The notes under the pieces: model-generated
Told to the model about the DNA's origin: nothing
Databases searched by the model: none
The model's input: the letters and a program-made list of their open reading frames with translations, nothing else
Part shown: piece after piece, positions 8,990 through 17,017 of the stretch
How positions within the stretch are numbered: the first letter of the stretch is position 1
Layout of the letters: every line of letters begins with the position of its first letter
NCBI GenBank assembly: GCA_023230565.1
Contig: JALNXD010000027.1
Span: 1-43,164 of the forward strand
Origin: Syntrophales bacterium
GTDB lineage: Bacteria > Desulfobacterota > Syntrophia > Syntrophales > UBA2210
Length of the DNA: 43,164 nucleotides
Direction of reading: 5' to 3'
Made by a program: the position numbers and the translations under genes

Positions 8990-9952
8990 ATGTTCATTTC
9001 ATATCATGATCTTCCGTTGCTTTTCGCAGCATTAGTCTTTTTAACGATCTGCCTTTTTTATGCCGGAATACTTCAGTATTTTCGTCAGAAACGTGAGAAG
9101 AAACGGCTTATGGAAAAGCTGCATGATCCATACGATGGATTCCGGTCGCAAAGTGCTGACCCTGCTGTTGCAAAAAAAAGATCAGTATCAAGTAAACTAG
9201 GTAAAATATTAGGTAAAATGGGGAAGCATGTATATGAGGGAACTGCGGAAGATTATCGCGGCATCAGATTGCGATTCCTTAAAGCGGGGCTCTATCAACT
9301 GGGTGCGCCGGCAGTATTCTGGGGTGCGAAAATTTTCCTTGCAGTACTACTGGTGGTTTCCTTTGCCCTGCTTCGCATAAGTGTTTTCAAAGTCGTCAAT
9401 CCCGCCTTTACAATGATGATCGTACTATTTTTGGCTTTTCTGGGATACTTTCTCCCGGATTTTTGGCTCAGGATCAGAACAGACATAAGAAAGAAAAAAG
9501 TTATCGAAGGAATGCCGGATGCGCTTGACCTTTTGGTAGTGTGCGTTGAGGCCGGTATGGGACTGGATGCGGCGATTATCCGGGTAGGTGAAGAAATCCA
9601 GCTGAGCAACAGGGTGGTGGCTGAGGAATTCAAGATTCTCAATCAGGAATTACGCCTTGGTCAGACCCGCGAAGCAGCCCTCCGTCATCTTGCAATGAGA
9701 ACCGATTCCGAAGAGGTACGCACGTTGGTAACCACTCTTGTTCAAACCGAAAAATTCGGTACCAGTGTTGCAACAGCCCTGCGCGTCTGTTCAGATTCTT
9801 CAAGGGATAAAAGATTCCAGCGGGCAGAGGAAATGGCCGCCAAAATGGCGGTCAAACTTTCAATACCATTGATTTTATTTATTTTTCCTTCTCTATTTAT
9901 CGCAATTTTAGGGCCTGCGGGTATTCGTGTCTATGACACTTTTTTTAAATAG
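8990..9952 (+). CDS. tadC: TadC, inner-membrane platform protein (T2SSF domain)
   Basis: A 320-residue paralogue of TadB with the same layout: an N-terminal helix, a basic cytoplasmic linker, a paired-helix region near 100-150, and a T2SSF domain with MPDALDLLVVCVEAGMGLDA and LVTTLVQTEKFGTSVATAL. It ends in a C-terminal membrane segment. It is the second half of the Tad platform. GAGAGG lies before the ATG, 20 bases after tadB. Confidence 0.93.
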   Translation: MFISYHDLPLLFAALVFLTICLFYAGILQYFRQKREKKRLMEKLHDPYDGFRSQSADPAVAKKRSVSSKLGKILGKMGKHVYEGTAEDYRGIRLRFLKAGLYQLGAPAVFWGAKIFLAVLLVVSFALLRISVFKVVNPAFTMMIVLFLAFLGYFLPDFWLRIRTDIRKKKVIEGMPDALDLLVVCVEAGMGLDAAIIRVGEEIQLSNRVVAEEFKILNQELRLGQTREAALRHLAMRTDSEEVRTLVTTLVQTEKFGTSVATALRVCSDSSRDKRFQRAEEMAAKMAVKLSIPLILFIFPSLFIAILGPAGIRVYDTFFK

Positions 9953-9982
9953 AATTGCCATTTTAATCCGAGGTAAAAAATT

Positions 9983-10939
9983 ATGAGCACATATGGATTA
10001 AGCAGGATGCTTGTGAGAACAATTTTAATTCTTATAGTCATTGCATTGTGCGGCTGCGCGGGTTCACAGCAGAATGTCAAGTGGGCAAATAAATTTAATC
10101 GTTCATCATCTGCTGCCGATATCTCGGCACATGGAGTGCCTGCTGTACCCGAAACTTTTCTCGGCGAGATGACATCTGAGGAACTGGAGCGGTCGGGAGA
10201 CATTTTGTTTCGCAGAGGAGATTTTTGTCTGGCCTATGTGAAGTATGAAAAAGCTCTTCAATTGAATCCAGAGAGTACCCGGATACTTTATAAAAAGGGG
10301 CTGCTCCTTATGAATGGCGGTGCCAATGAAGATGCAATACAAGTATTTGAAAGTATTCTTTCATCTGATCCTGATAACAGTGGCGCATATCTGTGTATGG
10401 GGCAAGCCTGTTTTCAAATGAAGAAATTCAGGGAAGCGAAAGAAAATCTTCAGAGGGCCCTGATCCTTGATCCCGGTTTGTGGAAGGCTCACAGTCTCAT
10501 GGGAATTGTGTACGATTGCGTGGGGCAGCACGATTCTGCCATATCCGAATATGCCGCTGCACTTCGAATGAAACCGGATAAGGGATATATTTACAACAAC
10601 CTTGGTATATCAAGTGCTCTCACCGGGCAGTATGAAACAGCGTTAGATGCGTTCAATAAAGCTCTTGAAGTCGGCTGTCGAGATATACAAAAGATCTATA
10701 ATAATAAGGGGCTGGTCTTGGCAAAAATGGGACGCTATTCTGAAGCATTGCAGGCATTCAGAAAAGGCGGGAGCGAGACGCAGGCCTACAATAATCTGGG
10801 GTGTGTGTACCTGGAACAGAATAAATGGGAAAAAGCGGTTGAGACGTTCGAATGTGCGATGCACGTAAATCCTAAATTTGATGCCGGGATACATCAAAAT
10901 TTAAAAAAAGCACGGATGCACGTTGTTAAACAAAATTAG
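9983..10939 (+). CDS. tadD: TadD-like TPR lipoprotein
   Basis: A 318-residue protein. The N-terminal signal peptide ends in a lipobox-like LCGCAG, predicting lipidation at Cys25. Several tetratricopeptide repeats follow from about residue 70 (for example FCLAYVKYEKALQLNPES and KFREAKENLQRALILDPGL). TadD-type TPR lipoproteins are Tad components thought to assist secretin or pilus assembly at the outer membrane. Position at the 3' end of the operon fits. A second TPR lipoprotein gene follows, so tadD function may be split between the two. Confidence 0.82.
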   Translation: MSTYGLSRMLVRTILILIVIALCGCAGSQQNVKWANKFNRSSSAADISAHGVPAVPETFLGEMTSEELERSGDILFRRGDFCLAYVKYEKALQLNPESTRILYKKGLLLMNGGANEDAIQVFESILSSDPDNSGAYLCMGQACFQMKKFREAKENLQRALILDPGLWKAHSLMGIVYDCVGQHDSAISEYAAALRMKPDKGYIYNNLGISSALTGQYETALDAFNKALEVGCRDIQKIYNNKGLVLAKMGRYSEALQAFRKGGSETQAYNNLGCVYLEQNKWEKAVETFECAMHVNPKFDAGIHQNLKKARMHVVKQN

Positions 10940-10982
10940 TGACACATATCCAAAATACAAACGAAACACAATGAGGTTCGAA

Positions 10983-12419
10983 ATGGGGTCACATTTATAC
11001 AAAAAGCGGGTTCATATAACGATATTTTTTGTTTTGTGCCTGTTTTGCTTGGGGGGATGTTCGAGTGTACAAAAATTAACGCAGTCTCTCCCGTTATTCG
11101 AAAGACCCGCCAATGAACATCATCGGATCACAAAGAACCATTTAAAGAGATTCGCATCTGTGGTAAGGCCTTCGAAGGAAACAGCACATTCATATTATCA
11201 GCAGGCACTGTTTCATGAATATCGCAAGCGGTACACACTGGCGATCGAGTATTTTGAAAAGGTTATTTCCATAGATCCGAACTATGTCGCCGCATACAAT
11301 GGAATGGGCGTGACGTATGATCTGCTGGAAAATTTCCCCCGGGCTGCCGAGTACTATCAAAAAGCTATCGCTCTTGCTCCCAATCTGGATTATGTGCAGA
11401 ATAACCTGGGATATTCCTGTTATTTGCAGGGAAAAACCGAATCTGCCATTGAAGCTTTTAAAAAAGCGATAGTTCTGAATGCGAAAGAAAGCAGATATCA
11501 CAATAACCTTGGTCTTGCTTACGCTGAGATAGGTTTATATGAAGAAGCTTTTGAAGAGTTCAAAAAAGCCGGGAGTGAAGCTGATGCCTATTATAACCTG
11601 GGCAAGTTTTTCTATGGAAGAGGCGCTCATGAAGCGGCATCAAGATATTTCATCAAAGCTCTGGCACTTACATCTGAAAGCATGAAATCTGCAGGAATCC
11701 CATCTCTGCCGCATATTCAGTTGCCTGTGATTACAGCAGATAACAGCTCTTTAACTGATTATGCAAAAGATGCCGGGACAATGGACGATATTGAAAGCCA
11801 ACATCATAAAACAATTTCAACTGCCGCTTTACAGCAGACGGAATCAAAGATTGATAATGTATTGAAAGATAAGGCAGCCATGGAGCTGGAAGCCAAAGCG
11901 TGTACAGTGAAGTGCATGGCATTGGATTGCGATCAAAAGAAATCTGACAACGACGTGCAGGAATATTTGTGTGCTCGAAAAAGTGATACAGAGATATTTG
12001 CCGCTTCTGAAAAGAAGGGGGATATAGAAGAACAACAAAAGAAAACGCTGCTTGACAGGGTGAACGGAACTTCGGATTTCGCAATTGAAATTTCAAATGG
12101 AAACGGTATGAGTAACATGGCAAGGGAAATGGGAAATTACTTAAGAAGAAAAGACAGTTACAAAAATGTCTACATCACTAATGCAGAGCACTTTTACATG
12201 AATCAGACAATAATATATTATATGCGCGGGTATTTACGAAATGCATACCGGATTGCTCAATCCATACCCGGCTGGCAGGACATAGTTGAAATCGAACGAT
12301 TTGCCAGATCTGAGATTAAAATTCGAGTTCTTGTCGGTAAAGATGTCATCCCTTACAGCAGCATATTTGATGTGTGTGCTCAGAAAAATGCACCGTGCGA
12401 TACTCCGATACGATCGTAA
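10983..12419 (+). CDS. TPR lipoprotein with C-terminal LytR_C-type domain
   Basis: A 478-residue protein. The start is a signal peptide ending CLGGCSS, so it is a predicted lipoprotein. TPR repeats occupy about residues 55-215, followed by a low-complexity linker with many Lys, Glu and Cys residues. The C-terminal 90 residues begin FAIEISNGNGMSNMAREM, the pattern of LytR_C domains found at the end of LytR-CpsA-Psr proteins and of some TadD-like proteins. The ATG at 10983 follows GAGG at 10973-10976; upstream TTG (10923) and ATG (10971) lack ribosome sites. It is probably the last gene of the Tad operon. Confidence 0.8.
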   Translation: MGSHLYKKRVHITIFFVLCLFCLGGCSSVQKLTQSLPLFERPANEHHRITKNHLKRFASVVRPSKETAHSYYQQALFHEYRKRYTLAIEYFEKVISIDPNYVAAYNGMGVTYDLLENFPRAAEYYQKAIALAPNLDYVQNNLGYSCYLQGKTESAIEAFKKAIVLNAKESRYHNNLGLAYAEIGLYEEAFEEFKKAGSEADAYYNLGKFFYGRGAHEAASRYFIKALALTSESMKSAGIPSLPHIQLPVITADNSSLTDYAKDAGTMDDIESQHHKTISTAALQQTESKIDNVLKDKAAMELEAKACTVKCMALDCDQKKSDNDVQEYLCARKSDTEIFAASEKKGDIEEQQKKTLLDRVNGTSDFAIEISNGNGMSNMAREMGNYLRRKDSYKNVYITNAEHFYMNQTIIYYMRGYLRNAYRIAQSIPGWQDIVEIERFARSEIKIRVLVGKDVIPYSSIFDVCAQKNAPCDTPIRS

Positions 12420-12570
12420 ACCGTTTATTAGCTGTTTATGCCCCGGCTGTGGTGCATCGCCTGTAAGAAGAAATGCAACAGTAGGATGTAAATGATACCT
12501 TTGGCTAATTGATACTAAAAGGCGAATAATGAGAAAATTATAAAAAAAAGAGAGCGAAAGGAGATATTTT

Positions 12571-12930
12571 ATGGCCCAGACAACAATATTAAAGAAAAAA
12601 AAACCTTGGACTTCCAGAGAAATTAACAATTTAAAGAAAATGGCGCTTGCAAAAATGCCGATACAGACAATGGGCAAAAGACTGGGAAGGACTCCAAGAG
12701 CCATTTATGACAAAGCTTTTAAAGAGAATATTTCACTGAGATCATATAAACAATTGTCATGGACATCTGAGGAAATTCGTGAACTGAAAAAAATGATAAA
12801 GAAAAGAATCCCTACACGACTAATTGGTGAAAGACTGGGAAGATCGCCACGGGCAATATATAACAAAGCATTTAAAGAAAAAATCTCCTTTCGATCAGAC
12901 AAAGCTCCCCGTTATCATCGTGAAATCTGA
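12571..12930 (+). CDS. Small protein with two tandem Myb/SANT-like helix-turn-helix repeats
   Basis: A 119-residue, very basic protein made almost wholly of two 47-residue repeats (residues 12-58 and 63-109) that I align at 29 of 47 identical positions. Each has the pattern WTSxEIxxLKKM...GxRLGRxPRAIYxKAFKExIS, typical of bacterial Myb/SANT-like DNA-binding units of the 'WT-E-I..LGRT..A' kind. It has no other domain, so it is a likely DNA-binding protein or nucleoid-type regulator. AAAGGAG precedes the ATG. It stands alone between the Tad operon and the LuxR gene; its target is unknown. Confidence 0.75.
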   Translation: MAQTTILKKKKPWTSREINNLKKMALAKMPIQTMGKRLGRTPRAIYDKAFKENISLRSYKQLSWTSEEIRELKKMIKKRIPTRLIGERLGRSPRAIYNKAFKEKISFRSDKAPRYHREI

Positions 12931-13401
12931 TTCTACTCTCTGTTTGGAAAGTTTGTCAAAGGCGCCACCGAATTGAAGCAGGGAAAGCGGCTTTTCCTCA
13001 TTATTGAGCATGAGCAGCTCATATATGCGGAAGTATGGGCAGAATTGCCTATCGCTTTTTTTATGTAAATTGTTAATATGAATTGACATTAAAATTATAA
13101 GATGCTAATTTTTGAAATTGCTGGAATTTCTTTTCAAGGAGGGCGCTTCGATATGTCTTAACTGTATGTTGTACTATATGATATCAGTTAAAAAAGCGAT
13201 ATCCTGTGATCATGAGAGCGAGCTGACTATATGCTTTAGGTGAGAAAAAAAGCATAATCTGTCCGGCGAAACCTTCTACTTGGTTCTGTCTTCCAACTAA
13301 ACTCCCTTCGATTTCTAATTTTCCAATTACATTCCGGTAACCGTCTAGGTTTCAGTAGAGCGAAAAAAGCAAAACCTATTGTAAAAAGGAGGAGAACTGG
13401 T
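12931..13401 (+). other. Non-coding stretch upstream of the first LuxR-type gene
   Basis: No convincing ORF on either strand. Seen: several small hairpins near 12980-13025, an inverted repeat ttaactg (13158-13164) / cagttaa (13185-13191), and a hairpin tatgcttt (13230-13237) / aaagcata (13249-13256). The bases just before 13402 contain AAAAAGGAGGAG, a strong ribosome site. I see no sigma54-type -24/-12 pair here. It probably holds the promoter and operators of the downstream regulator. Confidence 0.4.
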
Positions 13402-14028
13402 ATGGGATCTTTAAAAATAGCTATGAGCCATCCTTTATTGTCGTTATCACTTAAGAATTTTCTTGAGCCATATTATGATGGGGAATTAAAAACATCAACA
13501 GATAAAAATATAGATAACGAACAAGATGCCCTGGATGCATCTGAATTGATAATAACGGACTTTTCTTCTTTGAATAACCATAGTTCAAAAGCGAAACTGA
13601 TGCAAAAAAAGATTGTGCTGATAGATACCGGATTGAGTATTCATCAAAAAAGAGTAGCAGTAACCTACTATAATGTTAGAGGAATAATTTCGAACTCCAG
13701 TACTACTGAAACTTTTTTGGATGTACTCACTAAAGTACAGGATGGAGATATTTGTCTTGACAACGAAACAACGAATGAATTGGTTACTCATTATAGAAAC
13801 AGGTCAAGAAGCAAACAGGTGCGCCTCCTTACAAAACGGGAACAAGAGATCATAGCTTCAGTATGCAAGGGGTTTAGTAATAAGGAAATAGCTACTGAAA
13901 TGGGAATAAGTATCCCCACGGTAAAGGCTCTTTTGAGCAAAGTGTTTCGAAAACTTAATGTCGGAAGCAGGTCTGAATTGTGCGTAAACGCAATTGATAC
14001 AGGCCTTCTCAACGATCTTGAATTCTGA
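13402..14028 (+). CDS. LuxR-family regulator with degenerate receiver domain (paralogue 1)
   Basis: A 208-residue protein. Residues 1-125 look like a CheY-type receiver fold, but the acidic pair after the first strand is replaced (MSHPLL) and the conserved lysine region reads VRGIISNSS. An aspartate at the third strand (LIITDF) is the only pocket-like residue left, so phosphorylation is doubtful. Residues about 140-200 are a strong LuxR/GerE helix-turn-helix (LTKREQEIIASVCKGFSNKE, then GISIPTVKALLSKVFRKL). A close paralogue is encoded at 16322-16948; their HTH regions share about 80% identity by my alignment. It is likely a transcription factor, target unknown. Confidence 0.85.
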   Translation: MGSLKIAMSHPLLSLSLKNFLEPYYDGELKTSTDKNIDNEQDALDASELIITDFSSLNNHSSKAKLMQKKIVLIDTGLSIHQKRVAVTYYNVRGIISNSSTTETFLDVLTKVQDGDICLDNETTNELVTHYRNRSRSKQVRLLTKREQEIIASVCKGFSNKEIATEMGISIPTVKALLSKVFRKLNVGSRSELCVNAIDTGLLNDLEF

Positions 14029-14469
14029 TCAATGTCAGTGTGTCATTCCGCAGAAGATGGGGGTGTACAAATCAAGGACGGTGAAGCGGTTCAAATAATG
14101 CTTCATCCCATAGGATCACACTTTTGCCCCGACTACATCCAATTAAAAATCTTTTGTTTATATTATCCGGCCAGATACGGGGTATATTGATGAGTAAAAA
14201 GTGATATGTGATATTTCCCAGTTGAATCGTATCGCCTAGTAAAGGCGTTCTTGTGTTAGATACGCTTTTGGTGTTTACCATGAATATTAAAAAAATAATG
14301 GGTAAAAATATCTTTAATTTCATGGTAATTATATTTTGCAAATGGCATGCCAGGTATTAACATATTGAAATAACTATTATTACGCATATTGAGACAGACA
14401 GGTGTAAACGAAGCATTACTTTTTTCTGTCAATTTGGTAAAATACGCAAAATAATAGTCAAAATATTTT
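14029..14469. other. AT-rich stretch without a convincing gene
   Basis: Only weak ORFs exist. One on the minus strand (14256-14480, 74 codons) overlaps the end of the sigma54 activator gene and would be translationally coupled to it. A second (14072-14341, minus) has a hydrophobic start but only a TTG initiation codon and no ribosome site. Neither has a recognisable domain. The region may be decayed coding DNA or regulatory sequence; I cannot decide. Confidence 0.3.
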
Positions 14470-15939
14470 TCAAATATCATATTTTCTTTTCAAATTATAA
14501 AGTGTGGTTCGGCTTACGCCAAGAGTCTTAGCAGTTTTGGAAAGATTTCCTCCGCAGGTACTTATTACACTTAAGATCTTTTCTTTTTCAATGCGAGTTT
14601 TCACTTCCTTGAGAGTGGCCTTTTCATCTATAAAAGGGGTAAAATGTGCGGTAAGGCTGAGATCCTTTGGGGTAATTTCCATATCTTCAGAAACAACAAT
14701 CGCCCTCCGTATTTTATTTATCATCTCTCTGATATTTCCGGGCCATTCATAATGTATGATTGCTTCGAGGGATTCTTTGCTCATTTTCTTTTTTGTTGCT
14801 CCGTTTTCCTTTGCAAGAGTTTTAAGAAAGTATTTGGCGAGTATTACCTTGTCCTGGCCTCTCTCTCGCAACGGAGGCAGCTCTATCGTAAAGGTATTCA
14901 AACGGTAGTAGAGATCTTGACGAAAAATTCCCGATTGCACTTCCTCTTCAAGTTTGCGATTTGTTGCCGCTATTACGCGGACATCGACCTTGCGGGGTTT
15001 TCTGGATCCTATCCGCTCAACGGTCTTATCTTCAAGAAATCGTAATAATTTTGCCTGCAGGGGCCATTGCAGTTCTCCGATTTCATCAAGAAACAGAGTT
15101 CCTCCATCCGCCTTTTCGATTTTTCCCTTTCTGGCATTGTAAGCACCGGTAAACGATCCTCTCTCATATCCGAACAGTTCTGCTTCAAGGAGTGTGTCAG
15201 GTATCGAAGCGCAATTTATTGTTACGAGAGGTCTTCCCTTTCGTAAGCTTCTCTCGTGAATTGCCCTCGTCGTAAGTTCTTTGCCTGTTCCACTTTCACC
15301 TAGAATTAAAACTGGAATTTCTGTAGGCGCTATCTTTCTGATAAGAGAAAAAGCTTGCAGCATTTCGGGACACGTGCCAACAAATTCAAAATCATCATAT
15401 CGCGCTTTATCTTTTAAAAATTCGTTATCCAGGATGTTGACTATCGACCATTTCTGATCAGCTTTAAAATCTTGTATCCGCTGAGCTATACGCTGATAAG
15501 CTGTTCTGTTAATATGCTCTATAAGATAGTTTTTGCTGTCAAAGTTAAGGAAAAGGCCACAATTAGGGCACTGTTCAGCCTTATTTTTTATTTCCGAATC
15601 ACAGTATGGACATATGCCGGGCTGAAGTTTCAAATTATCAAAAATGAATTCCCACAGTTGGGAAATGGTTTCCAATCCCTTTTGATGGAGGAAACGCACT
15701 GCAGTACGTTTATCTTCCATGCGCAATACCCTTGAGGGTATATTAAAATCTGAGCCGTTGATAGAGAAATGAAGGGTCATCAAATCCATTTCATGAAGGG
15801 TGTTACTCTGAAATAAAGCTCCTCCCAGGCTTATGTTCAATATGACTCCTGAATATTGTTCAGCCCCGTCTGTCTCATTATTATAAGGTGTGCATGAGCA
15901 CTTGATATTACATTTTATACGTGCGTCGATCCTAGACAT
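14470..15939 (-). CDS. Sigma54-dependent activator with PilZ domain and zinc ribbon
   Basis: A 489-residue protein with four parts. Residues 1-105 are a PilZ domain with both cyclic-di-GMP motifs, RIDAR (3-7) and NISLGG (35-40). Residues 110-127 form a zinc ribbon (CPYC and CPNC). Residues about 187-410 are a sigma54 AAA+ domain with Walker A GESGTGKE (214-221), the sigma54-contact loop as GSFTGA (261-266, usually GAFTGA), Walker B FLDEIGE and arginine region RQDLYYRLN. A Fis-type HTH (LSKTAKTLGVSRTTLYNLKR) ends the protein. AAGGAGGG precedes the ATG. There is no receiver domain, so control by cyclic-di-GMP is the natural inference. It lies between two LuxR paralogues. Confidence 0.9.
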   Translation of the reverse strand: MSRIDARIKCNIKCSCTPYNNETDGAEQYSGVILNISLGGALFQSNTLHEMDLMTLHFSINGSDFNIPSRVLRMEDKRTAVRFLHQKGLETISQLWEFIFDNLKLQPGICPYCDSEIKNKAEQCPNCGLFLNFDSKNYLIEHINRTAYQRIAQRIQDFKADQKWSIVNILDNEFLKDKARYDDFEFVGTCPEMLQAFSLIRKIAPTEIPVLILGESGTGKELTTRAIHERSLRKGRPLVTINCASIPDTLLEAELFGYERGSFTGAYNARKGKIEKADGGTLFLDEIGELQWPLQAKLLRFLEDKTVERIGSRKPRKVDVRVIAATNRKLEEEVQSGIFRQDLYYRLNTFTIELPPLRERGQDKVILAKYFLKTLAKENGATKKKMSKESLEAIIHYEWPGNIREMINKIRRAIVVSEDMEITPKDLSLTAHFTPFIDEKATLKEVKTRIEKEKILSVISTCGGNLSKTAKTLGVSRTTLYNLKRKYDI

Positions 15940-16170
15940 TGTCCCTCCTTAATGGCTCAACACTTTATCAGGTTTAGCAGTCAGGGATAAATAAATAAGA
16001 GATTTAAGTACTCAGAATGAATAAAAAATTGATTATTATGCAATGTGAAATAAGTGTTCATCCCCCCTTGTATCCCCCTCTATGTTAATATTATGAATCA
16101 ACCGTGATTTCAATAACATAAAAGCATGTATTATATAGTACTTTAGTAGTATTGTTTCGTCTGGTTTAAG
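15940..16170. other. Intergenic region upstream of the sigma54 activator gene
   Basis: AT-rich, with no ORF that I trust. It must carry the promoter of the activator gene on the minus strand, but no clean -35/-10 or -24/-12 pair stands out. Confidence 0.3.
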
Positions 16171-16302
16171 TTAGTTTCCTGATCTGTGAATATGCTCAAT
16201 CTCAGATTTCTCTTTTTTTATTTGTAATAGTGACCAAATCTTTTCTACTTCTTTTTTGTCAGTTGCATACTTAATCGAGTTATCATAAATAGTTAGAATC
16301 AT
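16171..16302 (-). CDS. Putative 43-residue protein behind LuxR paralogue 2
   Basis: ATG at 16302 with AGGGA about seven bases upstream, ending in TAA at 16171. It starts 19 bases after the stop of the LuxR-type gene on the same strand. The product begins MILTIYDNSIKYATDKKEVE and is hydrophilic and Lys/Glu-rich, with no membrane segment or known motif. Good spacing and a real ribosome site favour a gene, but the length allows chance. Confidence 0.4.
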   Translation of the reverse strand: MILTIYDNSIKYATDKKEVEKIWSLLQIKKEKSEIEHIHRSGN

Positions 16303-16321
16303 GTTTTTCCCTGGAATGGCA

Positions 16322-16948
16322 CTATTTTATTTCTTGCGAATCGGTTTTTAACATTTCCAAAACTCCGCTTTCATACACATTGACAAATAATTCATAACGG
16401 CTGGCGACATCAAGCTTGCGAAACACTTTTGTAAGCAAAGCTTTTACCGTGGGTATACTTATCCCCATTTCCACTGCAATATCCTTATTGCTATGTCCTT
16501 TGCATACAAGAGGAATTATTTCCTTTTCTCTTTTGGTTAAAACTTTGATTTTTTTATGAGAAGTCCTGTTTCCATAAAACATGACGAGTTCATCCGAGAC
16601 CTGATTCTTCAGCCATACATCACCCTTGCTTATGGAATAGATTGTTTTTTCAAATACCGAGGAAGAAATAGTATGTGCTATAATTCCTCTTACTTTATAG
16701 TAGCTTACAGCTATTCTTTTTTGTTGGTCATTTAATCCGGTATCAATGAGAATGATTTTGGATTTTGGAAATCGAGAATTGATTTTTTGAGATTTGAGAG
16801 TAGTAAAATCTGTAAGAATAATATCATTCTGGCTGGTTGCATCATCAGACAAAGACATAGAATGCTGGCCATCAGAAAAAGATTCAAGATACTTATGTAC
16901 AGATAGAGATAATAATGGGTGACTGAAAATTATCTTTAGTGCAGCCAT
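16322..16948 (-). CDS. LuxR-family regulator with degenerate receiver domain (paralogue 2)
   Basis: A 208-residue protein, exactly the length of paralogue 1 at 13402 when started at the ATG at 16948, which follows AAAAAGGA. An in-frame ATG at 16975 would add nine residues. The receiver-like part starts MAALKIIFSHPLLSLSV and lacks the acidic pair; it keeps LTDF at the third strand and KIILIDTGL at the fourth. The LuxR HTH is LTKREKEIIPLVCKGHSNKD then GISIPTVKALLTKVFRKL. A sigma54-type promoter lies at 16981-16996, so this gene is a probable target of the neighbouring sigma54 activator. A 43-codon ORF follows it. Confidence 0.86.
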   Translation of the reverse strand: MAALKIIFSHPLLSLSVHKYLESFSDGQHSMSLSDDATSQNDIILTDFTTLKSQKINSRFPKSKIILIDTGLNDQQKRIAVSYYKVRGIIAHTISSSVFEKTIYSISKGDVWLKNQVSDELVMFYGNRTSHKKIKVLTKREKEIIPLVCKGHSNKDIAVEMGISIPTVKALLTKVFRKLDVASRYELFVNVYESGVLEMLKTDSQEIK

Positions 16949-16980
16949 AATAATCCTTTTTTGTTCGATATTCATTGGAT

Positions 16981-16996
16981 TCGCAATAGCTATGCC
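16981..16996 (-). promoter_or_regulatory. Sigma54 (-24/-12) promoter of LuxR paralogue 2
   Basis: On the minus strand the sequence is TGGCATAGCTATTGCG. It matches the consensus TGGCAC(G)-N4-TTGC(A/T) at TGGCA and TTGC, with the obligatory ten bases between GG (-24) and GC (-12). Initiation would fall near 16970, leaving about 22 bases of leader with a ribosome site before the ATG at 16948. Adjacency to a sigma54 activator gene strengthens the call. Confidence 0.7.
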
Positions 16997-17017
16997 AAAG
17001 TATAAGTCTTCAATTTA

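Noticed and set aside
12931..13401. A cyclic-di-GMP (GEMM) riboswitch before LuxR paralogue 1
   Set aside because: Some GCAAAACC-like bases occur near 13370, but the conserved GEMM helices and GGGACGCAAAGCC-type segment are not present.
14032..14190. A 52-codon + strand ORF after LuxR paralogue 1
   Set aside because: No ribosome site, no recognisable motif, cysteine and histidine scattered without pattern; likely chance.
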